Shown: one piece after another, positions 36,367 to 45,672 of the stretch
How positions within the stretch are numbered: position 1 is the stretch's first letter
Layout of the letters: the number at the start of each line of letters is the position of its first letter
Assembly: GCF_041765605.1 (NCBI RefSeq)
Contig: NZ_CP168900.1
Span: forward strand, 1,008,001 to 1,072,000
DNA: 64,000 nucleotides
Reading direction: 5' to 3'
DNA from: Listeria monocytogenes
GTDB lineage: Bacteria > Bacillota > Bacilli > Lactobacillales > Listeriaceae
Notes under the pieces: generated by a model
Databases searched by the model: none
Told to the model about the DNA's origin: nothing
Seen by the model: the letters and a program-made list of their open reading frames with translations, nothing else
Made by a program: the position numbers and the translations under genes

Positions 36367-37207
36367 TATTCCAACGATTCCATTAGCTAGTTGGATTGAT
36401 AAATTAGTGGATGGCTTAACGCAATTTGAAGGATTTTTTAATGTAATTACAAATATCATTGGCGGGATTGTTGATGCATTCCAATGGGTGTTCGATTTAG
36501 TTCCACCATGGTTATTTATTATTTTACTTGTATTTGGCACATTTTGGGTAAACCGTAAAGGCAAAAAATGGGGTTTAATTATCTTTGAAGTTGTCGGTTT
36601 ACTGTTAATCTGGAACTTAGATTTCTGGCGCGACATGACACAAACATTAACGCTCGTCCTGACAAGTAGTTTAATTGCGCTTGTTATTGGTGTTCCACTT
36701 GGTATTTGGATGGCGAAAAGCAATATTGTTGAAAGTATCTTCAAACCGGTACTCGATTTTATGCAAACTATGCCAGCCTTCGTTTACTTAATTCCTGCCG
36801 TAGCATTTTTCGGAATTGGAATGGTTCCAGGGGTTGTGGCTTCTGTTATTTTCGCAATGCCTCCAACTGTTCGTATGACTAATCTAGGTATTCGCCAAGT
36901 TTCAACAGAGCTTGTAGAAGCAGCCGATTCGTTCGGTTCAACACCTTGGCAAAAACTTTGGAAAGTACAGCTGCCAATGGCGAAATCAACCATGATGGCG
37001 GGTATTAACCAAAGTATCATGTTAGCACTTTCCATGGTCGTAATTGCTTCAATGATCGGTGCAATGGGACTTGGAACACGTGTTTACTTCGCAGTAGGAC
37101 GTAACGACGCTGGTGGCGGATTTGTAGCTGGGATTGCGATTGTTATCGTAGCAATCATCCTAGACCGTCTGACACAAGCTTTCAATAAAAAAGCGAAATC
37201 AGAATAA
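36359..37207 (+). CDS. gbuB: Glycine betaine ABC transporter permease
   Basis: A 282-residue ProW/OpuAB-type permease with about seven membrane segments. The EAA-type cytoplasmic loop is EAADSFGSTPWQKLWKVQLPMAKSTMMAG near residue 190. The N-terminal amphipathic segment before the first helix is typical of the family. It forms the membrane pore for betaine uptake under osmotic or cold stress. Confidence 0.95.
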   Translation: MPNIPTIPLASWIDKLVDGLTQFEGFFNVITNIIGGIVDAFQWVFDLVPPWLFIILLVFGTFWVNRKGKKWGLIIFEVVGLLLIWNLDFWRDMTQTLTLVLTSSLIALVIGVPLGIWMAKSNIVESIFKPVLDFMQTMPAFVYLIPAVAFFGIGMVPGVVASVIFAMPPTVRMTNLGIRQVSTELVEAADSFGSTPWQKLWKVQLPMAKSTMMAGINQSIMLALSMVVIASMIGAMGLGTRVYFAVGRNDAGGGFVAGIAIVIVAIILDRLTQAFNKKAKSE

Positions 37208-37220
37208 GGAGGAGAGTAGA

Positions 37221-38123
37221 TTGCTAAAAAAATTAATCACCACCGCAGTTTTGGCTATGCTTATTTTCACTTTAGCAGCCTGCGGGACAACCCTTGCTCC
37301 TTATGACGCGAAAAAAGATTTAGGCGAACAAATCAATTATACAATCACAGGAATTGATGCTGGAGCAGGAATTATGCTTGCAACACAAAATGCGATTAAA
37401 GATTACCATTTAGATGATGATAATTGGCAATTACAAACAAGTTCTACCGCGGCTATGACAAGTACACTTCAAAAAGCGATGAAAGATAAGCGCCCGATTG
37501 TCGTGACTGGTTGGACCCCGCACTGGATGTTTACAAAATTTGATTTGAAATTTTTAGATGATCCCAAAAACGTATATGGGAACGCAGAAAATATCCACAC
37601 CATCGTGCGTAAAGGCTTAAAAGAAGATAAACCTTCCGCGTACCAAGTGCTAGATAATTTCTTCTGGACTGCTGAAGATATGTCTGAAGTAATGTTAGAA
37701 GTTAATGACGGCGTAGATCCAGAAGAAGCTGCTAAAAAATGGATTAAAAACAATCCAGAAAAAGTAGCAAAATGGACGGATGGCGTGGAAAAAGTAGATG
37801 GCGATGAAATCAAGTTAACTTATGTAGCTTGGGATTCTGAAATTGCCTCCACAAATGTCGTTGCAGAAGCATTAAAACAAGTTGGCTACAAACCAACGAT
37901 TCAAGCAATGGAAATTCAACCAATGTGGGCGTCCGTTGCAACGGATGCAGCTGATGGTATGGTTGCAGCATGGCTTCCAAATACTTCCGGAATCTACTAC
38001 AAAGATTATAAAGGAAAATTTGAAGATTTAGGACCAAACTTAAAAGGTGCTAAAATCGGTCTAGCAGTACCGAAATACATGACAAACATTAATTCCATTG
38101 AAGATTTAAAAACAAGCAAATAA
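37221..38123 (+). CDS. gbuC: Glycine betaine-binding lipoprotein
   Basis: A 300-residue OpuAC-type substrate-binding lipoprotein. The signal peptide ends LAAC with the lipidated cysteine at residue 21. The binding domain carries the tryptophans expected to form the betaine cage (for example TGWTPHWMF near residue 95 and YVAWDSEIAS near 200). It captures betaine outside the membrane for GbuAB. It starts at TTG after AGGAGG; a terminator follows. Confidence 0.95.
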   Translation: MLKKLITTAVLAMLIFTLAACGTTLAPYDAKKDLGEQINYTITGIDAGAGIMLATQNAIKDYHLDDDNWQLQTSSTAAMTSTLQKAMKDKRPIVVTGWTPHWMFTKFDLKFLDDPKNVYGNAENIHTIVRKGLKEDKPSAYQVLDNFFWTAEDMSEVMLEVNDGVDPEEAAKKWIKNNPEKVAKWTDGVEKVDGDEIKLTYVAWDSEIASTNVVAEALKQVGYKPTIQAMEIQPMWASVATDAADGMVAAWLPNTSGIYYKDYKGKFEDLGPNLKGAKIGLAVPKYMTNINSIEDLKTSK

Positions 38124-38130
38124 ACTTTTA

Positions 38131-38192
38131 AAAAGGCATGAAGAAAATCAAGTGATCCTTGATAGTTTCTCCGTGCCTTTTTTTCTCTATAA
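38131..38192 (+). terminator. Terminator after gbuABC
   Basis: AAAAAGGCA, AGAAA and ATCAAG pair with CTTGAT, TTTCT and TGCCTTTTT in a long interrupted stem, followed by a T run. Confidence 0.8.
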
Positions 38193-38237
38193 GGGTAAAA
38201 TAGTAGTTGATTCATGAAATTGCTAGGAGGAAGATGA

Positions 38238-38729
38238 ATGTTTAAAAAATTCTTAAAAAAATCAAAACAAGAAATTCTATTCGCTCACGTAACTGGACAG
38301 GTTATTGCGTTAGAAGATGTTCCAGATCCAGTTTTTAATCAAAAAATGATGGGAGAAGGCATTGCGATTAAACCAGAAACAGGTACCATTGTCGCTCCAA
38401 TCGACGGAAAAATTATTCAACTTGCAGAAACAAAACATGCTTTTGGTATTCGTACGGATATGGGGCAAGAAATTCTTGTTCATATCGGCTTAGAAACCGT
38501 ATCCTTAAATGGTGAAGGGTTCAACGTGTTAGTAAGTGTGGGAGATAAAGTGAGAGTAGGCGATCCTATTGTAGAAGCTGACTTTGATTTTATTGAGAAA
38601 AATGCTGCAAGTACTGTTGTACCAATGGTTATAACGAATAGCTCAGAAGGTAAATATGATTTTGATTTCCATGCTGTAACAAAAGTAGAAGCAGGAAAAA
38701 CGGAAGTCATTACAACTAATTTAAAATAA
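38238..38729 (+). CDS. PTS glucose-type IIA component
   Basis: A 163-residue stand-alone IIA-Glc protein. The phosphorylated histidine is His82 in ILVHIGLETV, with the second active-site histidine at His67 (AETKHAFGIRTDMG), matching the pair of E. coli IIA-Glc. It receives phosphate from HPr and passes it to IIB domains of glucose-superfamily permeases that lack their own IIA. AGGAGGA precedes the start. It is monocistronic. Confidence 0.93.
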   Translation: MFKKFLKKSKQEILFAHVTGQVIALEDVPDPVFNQKMMGEGIAIKPETGTIVAPIDGKIIQLAETKHAFGIRTDMGQEILVHIGLETVSLNGEGFNVLVSVGDKVRVGDPIVEADFDFIEKNAASTVVPMVITNSSEGKYDFDFHAVTKVEAGKTEVITTNLK

Positions 38730-38735
38730 TGAAAC

Positions 38736-38777
38736 AAAAATCCGTGGAGAGGTAATTTTCTTTTCATGGATTTTTTA
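38736..38777 (+). terminator. Terminator after the IIA-Glc gene
   Basis: AAAATCCGTG pairs with CATGGATTTT (one G-U) around a loop of about 18 bases, followed by T. Confidence 0.7.
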
Positions 38778-38842
38778 GTATTCAAGCACGTCGTAAAAGG
38801 GTAGAATGAAGGTAATTAGTAATTAAAAGGAGCGGGAATAAT

Positions 38843-39538
38843 ATGTTAGAAGTGATAGTTCAAAATCCAAGAGATGCATACTTAGCGGAAAAATACGGCG
38901 CTAATAGAATGGAAGTAGTTTCAGCAATAAGTGAAGGCGGTTTGACTCCAAGTTACGGAGCTATTAAAGAAATTGTGCACGCGTCTAAATTACCAGCAAT
39001 GATGATGATTCGGCCACATAGTTTTTCTTTTGTCTATGACGAAGCAGCTAGAATCGTTATGGAACGAGACATTGAACTTGCGAAAGAAGTTGGCGTGCAA
39101 GGGATTGTTTATGGTGGTATTACAGCAGGCGGCGATATCGATCAAGTCCTTCTCGAAAAAGTAATAGAGTGGAAAGGTGATTTGGACCTAACTTTTCACA
39201 GGGCGCTAGAAGCAACTAAAGACATCGAAGCAAGTTATCAAGTTTTACGTACATACGGAAAAGACATCAAGCAATTATTAACTTCAGGCGGGACAGCGAG
39301 CGCACTTGATTCCTTGCCACGGTTAAAACGTTGGATTCAAGATAGCGAAAAACAACCAGATTCTTTCCGGATTTTAGTTGGAAGTGGCGTCAAACCAGAA
39401 AATATCACTACTTTTCAAGCGACTCTAAATCATACCGATTATCATGTTGGAAGTGCAGCTAGAGAAGCCAATGATTTTTCCAAAGACATTTTAAAAGAAA
39501 AAATCGATATTTTACAGCAACAAATAAACAAAGATTGA
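38843..39538 (+). CDS. cutC: CutC family protein
   Basis: A 231-residue TIM-barrel protein of the CutC family (EVIVQNPRDAYLAEKYGANRMEVVSAISEGGLTPSYGAIKEIV; MMMIRPHSFSFVY; LTFHRALEATKDI; LTSGGTASALD). It was named for copper homeostasis in E. coli, but a direct copper role is doubtful, and relatives are now tied to other metabolism. AAAGGAG precedes the start. There is no strong terminator before cvfB. Confidence 0.9.
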   Translation: MLEVIVQNPRDAYLAEKYGANRMEVVSAISEGGLTPSYGAIKEIVHASKLPAMMMIRPHSFSFVYDEAARIVMERDIELAKEVGVQGIVYGGITAGGDIDQVLLEKVIEWKGDLDLTFHRALEATKDIEASYQVLRTYGKDIKQLLTSGGTASALDSLPRLKRWIQDSEKQPDSFRILVGSGVKPENITTFQATLNHTDYHVGSAAREANDFSKDILKEKIDILQQQINKD

Positions 39539-39618
39539 TTCTTTGTAGTAGGTAGCCTTACAAGCTTAGATAAGCTATAATGAAACAAGACTATTCTTAA
39601 GGAAAAGGTGGAAAAAAA

Positions 39619-40491
39619 GTGAATAACTATATTGGCAAAAGCCAAGTAATGACAGTGAAAGAAATCAAAGATACAGGATGGCTCCTTGAAAAAGACGGAG
39701 TAACTGTTTTTTTATCTAAATCTAATACACATGAAGCGGAACTTGCTGTTGGAGCAGAAGTAACCGTATTTATTTTTGTGGACTATGACCGCGAAATTGC
39801 AGCAACAACGATTATTCCAAAAATCCAAGTAGGACATTACGGCTGGGGAACAGTAACAGAAGTACGTAAACATTTAGGTGTTTTTGTCGATATCGGCATT
39901 GAAAAAGATGTGGTGGTATCATTGGACGACTTACCTGCTTTACCACACTTGTGGCCTAAAAAAGAAGATCGCGTGATGATTGCGCTACGTGTAGATGAAG
40001 AAAATCGTGTTTGGGGTGTTCTTGCAGAAGAAGAACAATTCCGTGCAATTGCCGTTCGAGCAGAGCAAGATTTATTTAACCAAAATATCGAAGGAACTAT
40101 TTATCGTTTATTAAAAGTCGGTTCATTTGTTTTTACGGATGATTTTCATATCGGATTTATTCATGAAAGTGAACGAACTTCGGAACCAAGAATGGGGGAA
40201 CGTGTGAAGGCCCGTGTTATCGCTGTAAAACCAGACGGCTCTCTTAATTTATCGCTTCGTGGTAGAGCGCATGAAGTATTAAATGATGATGCGGAAATGA
40301 TTTTAACTTATTTGCGAAGTGTTGGCGGAGAAATGCCATTCGGAGATAAATCAGATCCAGATGCCATTCGTGCCAAATTTGGTATTAGTAAAGCCCAATT
40401 CAAGCGTGCAATTGGTACGCTTTTAAAAGCAAGACGAATCACTCAAGAGAATGGCGTCGTTACAAAAATCACGGAAGAAACATCGGACTAA
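39619..40491 (+). CDS. cvfB: S1-domain RNA-binding protein CvfB/YitL
   Basis: A 290-residue protein of the CvfB family: three S1-like beta-barrel domains and a C-terminal winged helix (DPDAIRAKFGISKAQFKRAIGTLLKARRI). The middle S1 segment reads HYGWGTVTEVRKHLGVFVDIGIEKDVVVSLDDLP. CvfB affects virulence gene expression in Staphylococcus aureus. It starts at GTG after AAAGGTGG. The RNA targets are unknown. Confidence 0.9.
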   Translation: MNNYIGKSQVMTVKEIKDTGWLLEKDGVTVFLSKSNTHEAELAVGAEVTVFIFVDYDREIAATTIIPKIQVGHYGWGTVTEVRKHLGVFVDIGIEKDVVVSLDDLPALPHLWPKKEDRVMIALRVDEENRVWGVLAEEEQFRAIAVRAEQDLFNQNIEGTIYRLLKVGSFVFTDDFHIGFIHESERTSEPRMGERVKARVIAVKPDGSLNLSLRGRAHEVLNDDAEMILTYLRSVGGEMPFGDKSDPDAIRAKFGISKAQFKRAIGTLLKARRITQENGVVTKITEETSD

Positions 40492-40625
40492 AGTAGTAGG
40501 GGATGTTCCAACTAGCGCGGTTGTTTCAATCAGTAAATCCTCGCTATAATTAACACAGCATGTACAAAGTAGCAAAAATCGAGAAATAACTTTGTCAAAA
40601 GAGGAACGTAAGGAGGTGTGTCAGC

Positions 40626-41339
40626 TTGAAAAAAATGGAAAGCTCGGTTGTTTTTGTATTTTTAATTGCGATTATTGTTGGCGTTGGTTTGGAGATGCTG
40701 TTCCAGTGGGAGTTGCTTATTTTATTTGCACTCGGGATATTTTTTATCTTTACATCAAGGAAGGCAAGCGCAACAAAGAAAAGTGCAAGAAACTCATTAT
40801 TTATCGGTATCGTATTTATCATTATCGCCGTGTTACTTACAACCACGTTTAAAGTTGGACTTGTTGTTGCAGGTATTTATGCGATCATTCACTATATTAG
40901 TCGGAAGCGGGCACCCCAATTATTGATGCTCAAAACGAGAGAACCGGACAGCAAGATGGACCGCACAGATAAATTTATTCGCAATCAGTGGTTCGGGAAC
41001 CAACGTATACTTGATGTAGTGTATGAGTGGGATGACATCAATATTCAAACAGGTATTGGTGATACAATTCTCGATTTAGGGAATACCGTTTTACCCACTG
41101 GTGAAAGTGTCATTATGATTCGCAGTGTCTCAGGGAAAATTCGGGTACTTGTTCCATTTGATATCGGTATTTGCATTGAACATTCCGCAATTTTCGGAAA
41201 CATCCAATATGATAAAGAAAGCACTTCTATTCAAAATAATAGCATCAAGGTCTACTCAGATAATTACGAAAGTTCCGCACGAAAAGTGAAAATCATGACT
41301 TCTGTAATTTTTGGAGATTTAGAGGTGATTAGACTATGA
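40626..41339 (+). CDS. liaF: LiaF-type inhibitor of the LiaRS system
   Basis: A 237-residue protein with three to four N-terminal membrane helices (within residues 5-95) and a C-terminal cytosolic beta-rich LiaF domain (WFGNQRILDVVYEWDDINIQTGIGDTILDLGNTVLPTGESVIMIRSVSGKIRVLVP). In Bacillus it keeps LiaRS off when the envelope is intact. It starts at TTG with AAGGAGGTG seven bases upstream and overlaps liaS by four bases. Confidence 0.92.
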   Translation: MKKMESSVVFVFLIAIIVGVGLEMLFQWELLILFALGIFFIFTSRKASATKKSARNSLFIGIVFIIIAVLLTTTFKVGLVVAGIYAIIHYISRKRAPQLLMLKTREPDSKMDRTDKFIRNQWFGNQRILDVVYEWDDINIQTGIGDTILDLGNTVLPTGESVIMIRSVSGKIRVLVPFDIGICIEHSAIFGNIQYDKESTSIQNNSIKVYSDNYESSARKVKIMTSVIFGDLEVIRL

Positions 41340-42394
41340 GTTTTTCGAAACTGATGATGGCAGTTTGCTCAGGGTTACTGCTTGTTGCAACAGCTATCGG
41401 AACGGTCGGATACTATTTTTTTAGCGAAGGCTCTTGGTATAAAATCCTCATCGAACAAAAAGTCTTTTACATTCCCTTTGTCGTCTTTGTTCCGCTTACA
41501 GCCATTTCGATTGGTTTAATTATAGGCGGTTTGCTCGGGTATTTTGTTAAACAAAAATTTGAATCGATTGACTTTTCGATTCGGCTGCTCGGACAAGGCG
41601 ATTTGGAGAAAAAGATTACAAGTGAAGAAGATGAAAACTTTTTAGAAGTACAGCAAGTATACAAGCAAATCGACCGCTTACGTGATAAAATGAAAGCACA
41701 AACGATTTTGACACAAAAACTTGCAAGCGACCGCGCTGAATCAACGGGCCAAACGAAAGAAGCAATTTTGTCAGAAGAGCGGCACCGGATTGCTAGAGAA
41801 TTGCATGATTCAGTGAGTCAACAACTTTTTGCAGCGATGATGCTTTTATCAGCATTGAATGAACAAAGTGAAAAAAGCGCGACACCAGCCATGCAAAAGC
41901 AATTAAAAATGGTCGAGTCCATCGTGAATGAATCTCAATCAGAGATGCGTGCCTTATTACTTCATCTACGTCCAACACAACTTGAAGGTAAATCATTAAA
42001 AACTGGTATAGAGCAATTATTAAAAGAATTAACAACGAAATTGCCAATTGAAGTAGAATGGCAAATCGAGGATATTAATTTGCAAAAAGGTATTGAAGAT
42101 CATTTATTCCGTATTGTTCAAGAATTGCTTTCCAACACATTACGACATTCTAAAGCGAAATTATTAGAAGTGCGCTTAGTCACAATGGATAATTTAGCTG
42201 TGATGAAAGTAGTCGATGACGGCGTTGGATTTGATATGGATAATGTTCGACAAGGATCTTATGGCTTGCAAAATATGCGAGAACGAGTTGCCGAATTTGG
42301 CGGCACCATCAAAATAATTAGTTTCCCAGGTAGAGGAACTAGCGTAGAAATAAAAATCCCACTTGTTGCGAAAAAGGACGTGGAAAGCGAATGA
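41336..42394 (+). CDS. liaS: Envelope stress sensor histidine kinase LiaS
   Basis: A 352-residue NarL-type histidine kinase with two membrane helices separated by a short extracellular loop, i.e. an intramembrane-sensing kinase. The phosphorylated histidine is His157 in [19 protein letters not shown], and the ATP-binding domain shows DDGVGFDM and [17 protein letters not shown]. It should respond to cell-wall antibiotics acting on the lipid II cycle, with LiaF and LiaR. Confidence 0.95.
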   Translation: MSFSKLMMAVCSGLLLVATAIGTVGYYFFSEGSWYKILIEQKVFYIPFVVFVPLTAISIGLIIGGLLGYFVKQKFESIDFSIRLLGQGDLEKKITSEEDENFLEVQQVYKQIDRLRDKMKAQTILTQKLASDRAESTGQTKEAILSEERHRIARELHDSVSQQLFAAMMLLSALNEQSEKSATPAMQKQLKMVESIVNESQSEMRALLLHLRPTQLEGKSLKTGIEQLLKELTTKLPIEVEWQIEDINLQKGIEDHLFRIVQELLSNTLRHSKAKLLEVRLVTMDNLAVMKVVDDGVGFDMDNVRQGSYGLQNMRERVAEFGGTIKIISFPGRGTSVEIKIPLVAKKDVESE

Positions 42395-43029
42395 TAAAAG
42401 TATTACTTGTAGATGATCACGAAATGGTACGTATAGGAGTCTCAGCTTATCTTTCTGTGCAAGATGACATGGAAGTAGTGGGCGAGGCAGAGAACGGTCG
42501 CGAAGGCGCTGATATGGCTTTAGAATTGCGTCCAGATATTATTTTAATGGATTTAGTTATGGACGAAATGGACGGTATCGAAGCGACGAAAGAAATAATG
42601 CAAAACTGGAAAGAAGCTAAAATCATTATCGTCACTAGTTTTATTGATGATGAAAAAGTATACCCGGCACTGGAAGCAGGAGCGAGCAGTTATATGCTTA
42701 AAACTTCTACTGCAAGTGAAATTGCGGATGCGATTCGTGCTACATATGGCGGAGATTCTGTCCTTGAGCCAGAAGTAACTGGTAAAATGATGCAAAGACT
42801 TACTGCCAAACCAGAAAAAAACTTACATGATGATTTAACGAATCGTGAAAATGAAATCTTACTTTTAATCGCAGAAGGTAAGTCTAATCAAGAAATTGCG
42901 GATGAACTTTTCATCACTTTAAAAACGGTGAAGACGCATGTAAGTAATATTTTATCGAAATTAGATGTGCAAGATCGTACGCAAGCAGCAATCTATGCAT
43001 TTAAACATGACTTAGTAGAAAAAAAGTAG
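42391..43029 (+). CDS. liaR: Envelope stress response regulator LiaR
   Basis: A 212-residue NarL/FixJ-type response regulator. The phosphoacceptor is Asp54 ([10 protein letters not shown]) and the C-terminal LuxR helix-turn-helix is [41 protein letters not shown]. It overlaps liaS by four bases. The ktrC gene begins 18 bases after its stop with its own AAGGAGG site, so the unit is probably liaFSR-ktrC. Confidence 0.95.
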   Translation: MIKVLLVDDHEMVRIGVSAYLSVQDDMEVVGEAENGREGADMALELRPDIILMDLVMDEMDGIEATKEIMQNWKEAKIIIVTSFIDDEKVYPALEAGASSYMLKTSTASEIADAIRATYGGDSVLEPEVTGKMMQRLTAKPEKNLHDDLTNRENEILLLIAEGKSNQEIADELFITLKTVKTHVSNILSKLDVQDRTQAAIYAFKHDLVEKK

Positions 43030-43047
43030 CAAGGAGGTAACATACAC

Positions 43048-43707
43048 ATGAAAGAAGGATTTGCAGTCATCGGTCTTGGGCGATTCGGCGGAAGTATTTG
43101 TCGTTCACTTGTCGAGCAAGGAATGGAAGTACTTGCGATTGATTCGGATGAAGAACGTGTCAACGAATATATGTCCATTGCAACCCATGCAGTTATCGCT
43201 AATTCAACAGATGAAAACGCGCTACGTCAGCTTGGTATTCGTAATTTTGAGCATGTTATCGTTGCGATTGGTGAGGATATTCAGTCGAGTATCTTAACTA
43301 CACTTATTTTAAAAGAAATGGGCGTAAAATACGTTACCGCAAAAGCGACGAATGATAAACATGCCAAATTACTTGATAAAATTGGGGCAGATCGAGTTGT
43401 CCATCCTGAACGGGATATGGGTCGACGTATCGCTCATTATATCGTCTCAAAAAACATGCTAGATTATCTCGAACTATCGGATGAATATAGTCTTGTTGAA
43501 ATTTCCGTATCTGATCCGCGTTTCCTTGGAAAGAGCCTAGTCGATTTAGACTTCCGTAACTCTTTTGGCGTGAATATTGTTGGTATTAAAAAAGATAAAC
43601 AAATGATTATCACCCCTGAAGCCAACGATGTCCTTCATGAAGGGGATATTCTAATCGTTATCGGTTCTGATGATGATATTGAACGATTACAAGAAAAAAT
43701 CCAATAA
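43048..43707 (+). CDS. ktrC: Potassium channel regulatory subunit KtrC (RCK/TrkA family)
   Basis: A 219-residue cytosolic RCK protein. The N-terminal Rossmann domain starts GFAVIGLGRFGGSICRSLVEQGMEVLAIDSDEERV and binds adenine nucleotides; the C-terminal RCK_C domain (residues about 135-219) binds c-di-AMP in relatives, closing the channel. It should form the gating ring for a KtrD-type pore, for which the gene at 14.6 kb is the candidate. It is the fourth gene of the liaFSR unit. Confidence 0.92.
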   Translation: MKEGFAVIGLGRFGGSICRSLVEQGMEVLAIDSDEERVNEYMSIATHAVIANSTDENALRQLGIRNFEHVIVAIGEDIQSSILTTLILKEMGVKYVTAKATNDKHAKLLDKIGADRVVHPERDMGRRIAHYIVSKNMLDYLELSDEYSLVEISVSDPRFLGKSLVDLDFRNSFGVNIVGIKKDKQMIITPEANDVLHEGDILIVIGSDDDIERLQEKIQ

Positions 43708-43710
43708 AAA

Positions 43711-43773
43711 ATAAACCTATGAAATATAAAAAGATATGTCAGCATGTCGATTATATTCTTAGGTTTTTTTATT
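43711..43773 (+). terminator. Terminator after ktrC
   Basis: AAACCTA and TATAA pair with TTATA and TAGGTTT in an interrupted long hairpin, followed by seven T. Confidence 0.7.
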
Positions 43774-43861
43774 GCATACGCTTTACCGCTTGCTATCTAG
43801 CCAGTTATTTTCTATTATAGTTACAGAGCTTCACATAAAGGGACAGAAAGAGGGGGAACAG

Positions 43862-44782
43862 ATGAAGAAATTTTTGCTTGATAAAATCGGCGCTCGTGGA
43901 TTCATTCAAATGTTGCAAGCGTTTATTTATGCGAGTATTTGTGTCGTGGTCCATACCGTAATTTTTCCTGATTTGGCCGGCGTATTACCTATCGTAGTAC
44001 TAATTGGGATTATTTCGATGCAACCTACATATGGAATTACAAGAAAAGTCATTCCCCAAATTGCGCTAGCATTCACTCTAGCATGCGTTTTTGTCATAAT
44101 AAGCACCTATTTTTTCCCAATCAATGTGTATATTTACTATGTTGTCATGATAGTCGTTATTTTAGCGGTGAATTTCTTGATGCCGCAGAAATATATGGTA
44201 ATGACGCTAGCGATTGGGACAGCACTCTATTTTCTAGGAACAGATGATTTGCCAATGCCACTATATGTCATGATTATCGTCGCGTTAATTGATGTTTTTG
44301 TCTTCTTTTTACTTGTTCAACTAGTCGTGAAATATGTACATTTACCTCTCGAAAAAACGGTTCAGACAATTATGAAACAATTGGTAGGGCTATTTGACAA
44401 AGAAATTGAAAGTGTATTTAAAAATAATGGTAAGTTTATCGCAAAACCACTATACAGTATTTTTGTTCAATCTCAAATGTTTATTAAAGAATACAGTGCT
44501 AGTAAAAAAGCTAATCCTCGTCATGTGGAATTATATCAGGCTTTACTCCCTAATTATTTGCAACTTTTTTTCCATATGCAGACAATGGAAGATATTGGCC
44601 GAGTGGGCTTGTCGGAAGAAGCGAAACAAGCGCTTGCTCAGATTAATGTGCAAGTTTCTGATGAAATTAACGCAAAAGAGGCCGATCCGGTTGCTTCTTT
44701 TCATGTGAAAAAATTTGTCGAGAACTTTCAAGCTGTGAAAGTCGGAATGCATGAATTAGCAGAAGGGGGAGAAAAGAAATGA
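43862..44782 (+). CDS. FUSC-family membrane protein, first of a pair
   Basis: A 306-residue protein with about six membrane segments in residues 15-170 and a helical cytosolic C-terminal part. It resembles half of a fusaric-acid-resistance/aromatic acid exporter (FUSC/ArAE) protein. An open frame extends 30 codons upstream, but AGAGGGGGA is placed for the ATG at 43862. The next gene, overlapping by four bases, encodes a similar half. They may form a heteromeric exporter; the substrate is unknown. Confidence 0.65.
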   Translation: MKKFLLDKIGARGFIQMLQAFIYASICVVVHTVIFPDLAGVLPIVVLIGIISMQPTYGITRKVIPQIALAFTLACVFVIISTYFFPINVYIYYVVMIVVILAVNFLMPQKYMVMTLAIGTALYFLGTDDLPMPLYVMIIVALIDVFVFFLLVQLVVKYVHLPLEKTVQTIMKQLVGLFDKEIESVFKNNGKFIAKPLYSIFVQSQMFIKEYSASKKANPRHVELYQALLPNYLQLFFHMQTMEDIGRVGLSEEAKQALAQINVQVSDEINAKEADPVASFHVKKFVENFQAVKVGMHELAEGGEKK

Positions 44783-45630
44783 AAAAGATTTCTATGAGAG
44801 AACGTCTCGCTCTTGATCCTCGAGTTGCTAAAGTATTAATTAGTATTACGATAGCAGTGTTACTATTTCCAGTTATGGGGGATTGGATAGTTTATCCAAC
44901 GTATGTATTTAATGCGATTTATATTACCGCACAAATGAGTAAGGGGGATACATATAAATCAAGCATTGAACGGATTATCGGAACTATCGTTGGGGGACTT
45001 CTTGCCGCTCTTGTCTATTTATTAGTTCCCAATCATCATTACATTATGATCCCGATTGGCGCAGCGCTCGCGGTTATGCTGAGTTATCTGTTCACTAAAA
45101 AATTCACGATGGTTATTGTCGTTATTACAGTGATGGTATTGGTCGGAAAAGGGGACGGAGAGCCGATTGTGTTTTTGAGAGATCGGTTATTTGATACGAT
45201 GATTGGTCTAGTGATTGGTTTTACAGTCTATGCACTTTATCCTCGTAAGAAAAATAAGAAATTAAATCAAGTTTTCATTTCTCAAGAAAAAGCAGTATTA
45301 GAGAAAATAAAAGCAATCGATATAAAAGCAGAAGATGCGAAAGAACTTGCTCCAAAAATAAAAGCTTTGTGGAAGCAGTTGATAGATTTAAGAAAAACGC
45401 GTGAACAAATTATTACAGATAGCAGTTTTGTTGCGAGTTTAACATCTGATGAACCAATGCTTCATTTCACTCATTTAGTAGAACGAGCGATTAATAATAT
45501 TGAAATTTTATACCATGTAACATTAGACAAAGATTCCGAACCTGATTATGAAATAGTCTTCGCTTACCATCAACAAGCATGTGCAAAAGTAGTTTCGGAG
45601 ATGGATGCACTTATCACGAAGCATAAATAA
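44779..45630 (+). CDS. FUSC/aromatic acid exporter-family membrane protein, second of a pair
   Basis: A 283-residue protein with about six helices in residues 15-155 (VAKVLISITIAVLLFPVMGDWIVYPTYVFNAIYITAQMSKGDTYKSSIERIIGTIVGGLLAALVYLLVP) and a charged helical C-terminal domain. The pattern with a conserved ERIIGTIVGG motif is typical of ArAE_1/DUF939 proteins. It is coupled to the preceding half-size gene and followed by a terminator shared with the convergent LCP gene. Confidence 0.75.
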   Translation: MKKISMRERLALDPRVAKVLISITIAVLLFPVMGDWIVYPTYVFNAIYITAQMSKGDTYKSSIERIIGTIVGGLLAALVYLLVPNHHYIMIPIGAALAVMLSYLFTKKFTMVIVVITVMVLVGKGDGEPIVFLRDRLFDTMIGLVIGFTVYALYPRKKNKKLNQVFISQEKAVLEKIKAIDIKAEDAKELAPKIKALWKQLIDLRKTREQIITDSSFVASLTSDEPMLHFTHLVERAINNIEILYHVTLDKDSEPDYEIVFAYHQQACAKVVSEMDALITKHK

Positions 45631-45672
45631 AAAGATGACTGAGGCTTGAACTAGCTTCAGTCATCTTTTTTT
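45629..45672. terminator. Bidirectional terminator between the FUSC pair and the LCP gene
   Basis: AAAAAGATGACTGA pairs with TCAGTCATCTTTTT (inner AGGCTTG/TAGCTTC pairs poorly), followed by more T. Confidence 0.88.

Noticed and set aside
36295-36744. A 149-codon open frame antisense to gbuB
   Set aside because: It lies entirely opposite a well-supported permease gene, lacks a ribosome site and has the composition expected of a reversed membrane protein gene.
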